The notes beneath the pieces were generated by a model. That model did no database searches. It was not told where the DNA came from and saw only the letters and a list, made by a program, of their open reading frames with translations. DNA of 23,903 nt from Bacilli bacterium. Its GTDB lineage: Bacteria; Bacillota_I; Bacilli_A; RF39; UBA660. Location: positions 1-23,903 of the forward strand of contig JAEDJT010000023.1 in assembly GCA_016296185.1 (NCBI GenBank), read 5' to 3'. The position numbers were made by a program, and so were the translations under genes. Of this stretch, positions 22,460 to 23,903 are shown piece after piece (positions within the stretch are counted from its first letter, which is position 1; the number at the start of each line of letters is the position of its first letter).

Positions 22460-23833
22460 ATGAAGCAGAAAGTTATATATATTATTGCTATTGTTGCAAT
22501 GCTTTTATTACTTATACTTTTAATATATGGTAATTTTTTTGTTGCTCCTTATATTACTAATATTGAAAAAGTCGAAAGTTTGCAATCTGAAAATATGGTA
22601 ATTATAAATGTTAACGTAGACAATTTCTTCTTCAAATTAGATAAAACAACATACTGTTTATTATCTACTGACGGTACTAAGCCTGATAAGAATTCTTCAG
22701 GTTGGGTTCAAAGTCAAAATGGTTATTGTAGCTTTACTACTGAATCTGGAGATTATGACCTTTATGTAAAAGATAATATAGGAAATATTACTGATGTTAA
22801 TCATCAAATTGTAAAAATAGATAAGGTTCTTAATATTGACGTTGAATCTGAAAGTTATTATTTATATGTTGGTAAATCTAAAAAAATAGAATATAAACTT
22901 GAAACAATTGGAAACGTAGACGATACAGTTACTTTTAAAAGTAATAATGAAGATATTGTTACTGTCGATAATGATGGTACTTTAACTGGTAAAGGAAATG
23001 GAATTACTACTATAACTTTAACTAGTAGTACTGGTACTAATAAAAATATTAATGTTGCTGTAACTAGTTATGTTGGTGATCCTGTTTTAAATACTTCTAA
23101 ACCTTATATCGGTTGTGGTCAATTTAGTAACGAAGATAATAAAATAATTGATGCTATATTAGAAAATATAGTTAAAGAAGCCGGTTATGGAACAAGAGCT
23201 GGTGTTGTTGCTGCCGCTAGATTTTTAACGTTACAATTTAATTATAGAGTACATTATTTTTATGAAAATGGTAGATTAAATAATTATGAACCATATTTTC
23301 ATGTAGATGGTGAAGGAAGATATTATCATAAAGGTTTATATTTAAGTAAAGAAAAAATATCTGAAATAAGCGCTTCACTGGTTGGTCCATCTATATGGGG
23401 ATGTGATTTACAAAACTATACTGATTGGGGACCATATGTAACTGGTCAATACTATCCTAACGGATTAGATTGTAGTGGTTTTGTTACTTGGGCATTATTA
23501 AACGGTGGATTTGATATAGGAGATATTGGTGCTGGTGTTGATTATGAACATCAAGATTTAACTGATTTAGGAAATAGAGTTCCAATAACATATGAATTAA
23601 TGAATTCTGGTAGAGTTAAAGTTGGTGATTTAATAGGATTAGATGGACATGCAGCAATATTAGCCGGTTGGGATGATTCTAATTATTATATTGCTGAATC
23701 TTTAAATACAACTGGTGGTGTTGTTATGACTGTTGTTAATAAAAATGATTTAGTAAGTAATAGTATTTATAGATATATAGTTTTAATGGATGACTATTAC
23801 AAAGAAGATGGTAATCTAACTACTATGTGGTAA
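22460..23833 (+). CDS. Membrane-anchored surface protein with Ig-like and NlpC/P60-type hydrolase domains
   Basis: The 457-residue protein begins with a charged MKQK and a hydrophobic helix (residues 5-28), acting as an uncleaved anchor or signal peptide. Residues 30-120 look like a small beta-sandwich with a possible disulfide (C66, C90) and an SGDYDLYVKDNIGN motif common in surface Ig modules. Residues 124-202 match a bacterial Ig-like group 2 fold (SNNEDIVTVDNDGTLTGKGNGITTITLTSS in part). A helical segment (about 222-310) leads to a cysteine-hydrolase domain: PNGLDCSGFVTWAL (C338), VKVGDLIGLDGHAAILAGW (H397) and YIAES (E413). This fits NlpC/P60 peptidoglycan endopeptidases. It is likely outside the membrane in cell-wall remodelling. 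An AGAGGGA site supports the start. Confidence 0.88.
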   Translation: MKQKVIYIIAIVAMLLLLILLIYGNFFVAPYITNIEKVESLQSENMVIINVNVDNFFFKLDKTTYCLLSTDGTKPDKNSSGWVQSQNGYCSFTTESGDYDLYVKDNIGNITDVNHQIVKIDKVLNIDVESESYYLYVGKSKKIEYKLETIGNVDDTVTFKSNNEDIVTVDNDGTLTGKGNGITTITLTSSTGTNKNINVAVTSYVGDPVLNTSKPYIGCGQFSNEDNKIIDAILENIVKEAGYGTRAGVVAAARFLTLQFNYRVHYFYENGRLNNYEPYFHVDGEGRYYHKGLYLSKEKISEISASLVGPSIWGCDLQNYTDWGPYVTGQYYPNGLDCSGFVTWALLNGGFDIGDIGAGVDYEHQDLTDLGNRVPITYELMNSGRVKVGDLIGLDGHAAILAGWDDSNYYIAESLNTTGGVVMTVVNKNDLVSNSIYRYIVLMDDYYKEDGNLTTMW

Positions 23834-23834
23834 T

Positions 23835-23865
23835 AAAAAAAAGAACTAATTTCAGTTCTTTTTTT
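23835..23865. terminator. Bidirectional intrinsic terminator
   Basis: Stem AAGAACT / AGTTCTT (23841-23847 with 23854-23860) with a 6-base loop is flanked by A-runs on the left and T-runs on the right, so both strands end in T-tracts. It lies directly after the plus-strand hydrolase gene and before the end of a likely convergent minus-strand gene. Confidence 0.85.
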
Positions 23866-23903
23866 ATTTGTTATTTTCTTTGTGTTTTTCAACTAATTTT
23901 TTT
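23864..23903 (-). CDS. Possible 3' end of a convergent gene
   Basis: On the minus strand an open frame enters from the right edge and gives KKLVEKHKENNK followed by TAA at 23864-23866, directly before the bidirectional terminator. The lysine-rich tail and the same stop-terminator spacing as other genes here suggest a real gene end. Only 13 codons are visible and no family can be named. Confidence 0.45.
   Translation of the reverse strand, partial: KKLVEKHKENNK

Noticed and set aside
1810..23833. UGA already reassigned to tryptophan
   Set aside because: Trp codons that I checked across ribosomal, secY, infA, pgk and hydrolase genes are TGG, and no gene needs an in-frame TGA to reach its normal length. 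The data support UGA avoidance, not use as sense.

Overview
The window comes from an AT-rich, low-GC Gram-positive-type bacterium (Bacillota), most likely an uncultured gut Bacilli or Mollicutes-like lineage with a compact genome. The evidence is the gene order of the S10-spc-alpha operon, strong Shine-Dalgarno (SD) sites of the AGGAGG type, a zinc-type S14 and L36, a zinc-lid adenylate kinase, a Spo0A-type DNA-binding domain, and very short intergenic gaps. No rpmD (L30) lies between rpsE and rplO, and no map lies between adk and infA. The 36 complete genes end in TAA (22) or TAG (14) and never in TGA, while the Trp codons I checked are TGG. The lineage assignment is inference.

Layout. Positions 1-1686 (minus) hold the N-terminal 562 codons of a large coiled-coil protein whose end lies outside the window. 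It diverges from a small unknown gene at 1810-2145 (plus). Positions 2157-15433 (minus) are one uninterrupted run of 28 genes in the order S10-L3-L4-L23-L2-S19-L22-S3-L16-L29-S17-L14-L24-L5-S14-S8-L6-L18-S5-L15-secY-adk-infA-L36-S13-S11-rpoA-L17. One clear promoter and a structured leader precede rpsJ, and an intrinsic terminator overlaps the end of rplQ. The rpmJ gene (37 codons) is included. A perfect 13-bp inverted repeat without a T-tract sits at the adk-infA junction.

Positions 15659-22336 (minus) carry central metabolism: a TGS-domain uridine/nucleoside kinase plus gap (one unit), pgk plus tpiA (one unit), a stand-alone Spo0A C-terminal DNA-binding domain, and a gpmI homologue. Terminators separate most units. 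The GAPDH looks canonical. The PGK, TIM and especially the phosphoglycerate mutase homologue lack residues that are normally catalytic or ligand-binding. The mutase appears to have lost three of its metal ligands and most substrate-binding positions, so it may be a pseudoenzyme or have another role. Positions 22460-23833 (plus) encode a membrane-anchored surface protein with an Ig-like domain and an NlpC/P60-type hydrolase domain, which suggests a cell wall. A bidirectional terminator and the last codons of a convergent minus-strand gene close the window.

The best leads are the degenerate glycolytic enzymes around a receiver-less Spo0A domain, the complete absence of UGA stops, the structured S10 leader, and terminators that begin inside the stop codon. 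I saw no rRNA, tRNA, CRISPR array, insertion sequence or prophage. No gene-free stretch exceeds 300 bases; the longest is the roughly 225-base rpsJ upstream region.
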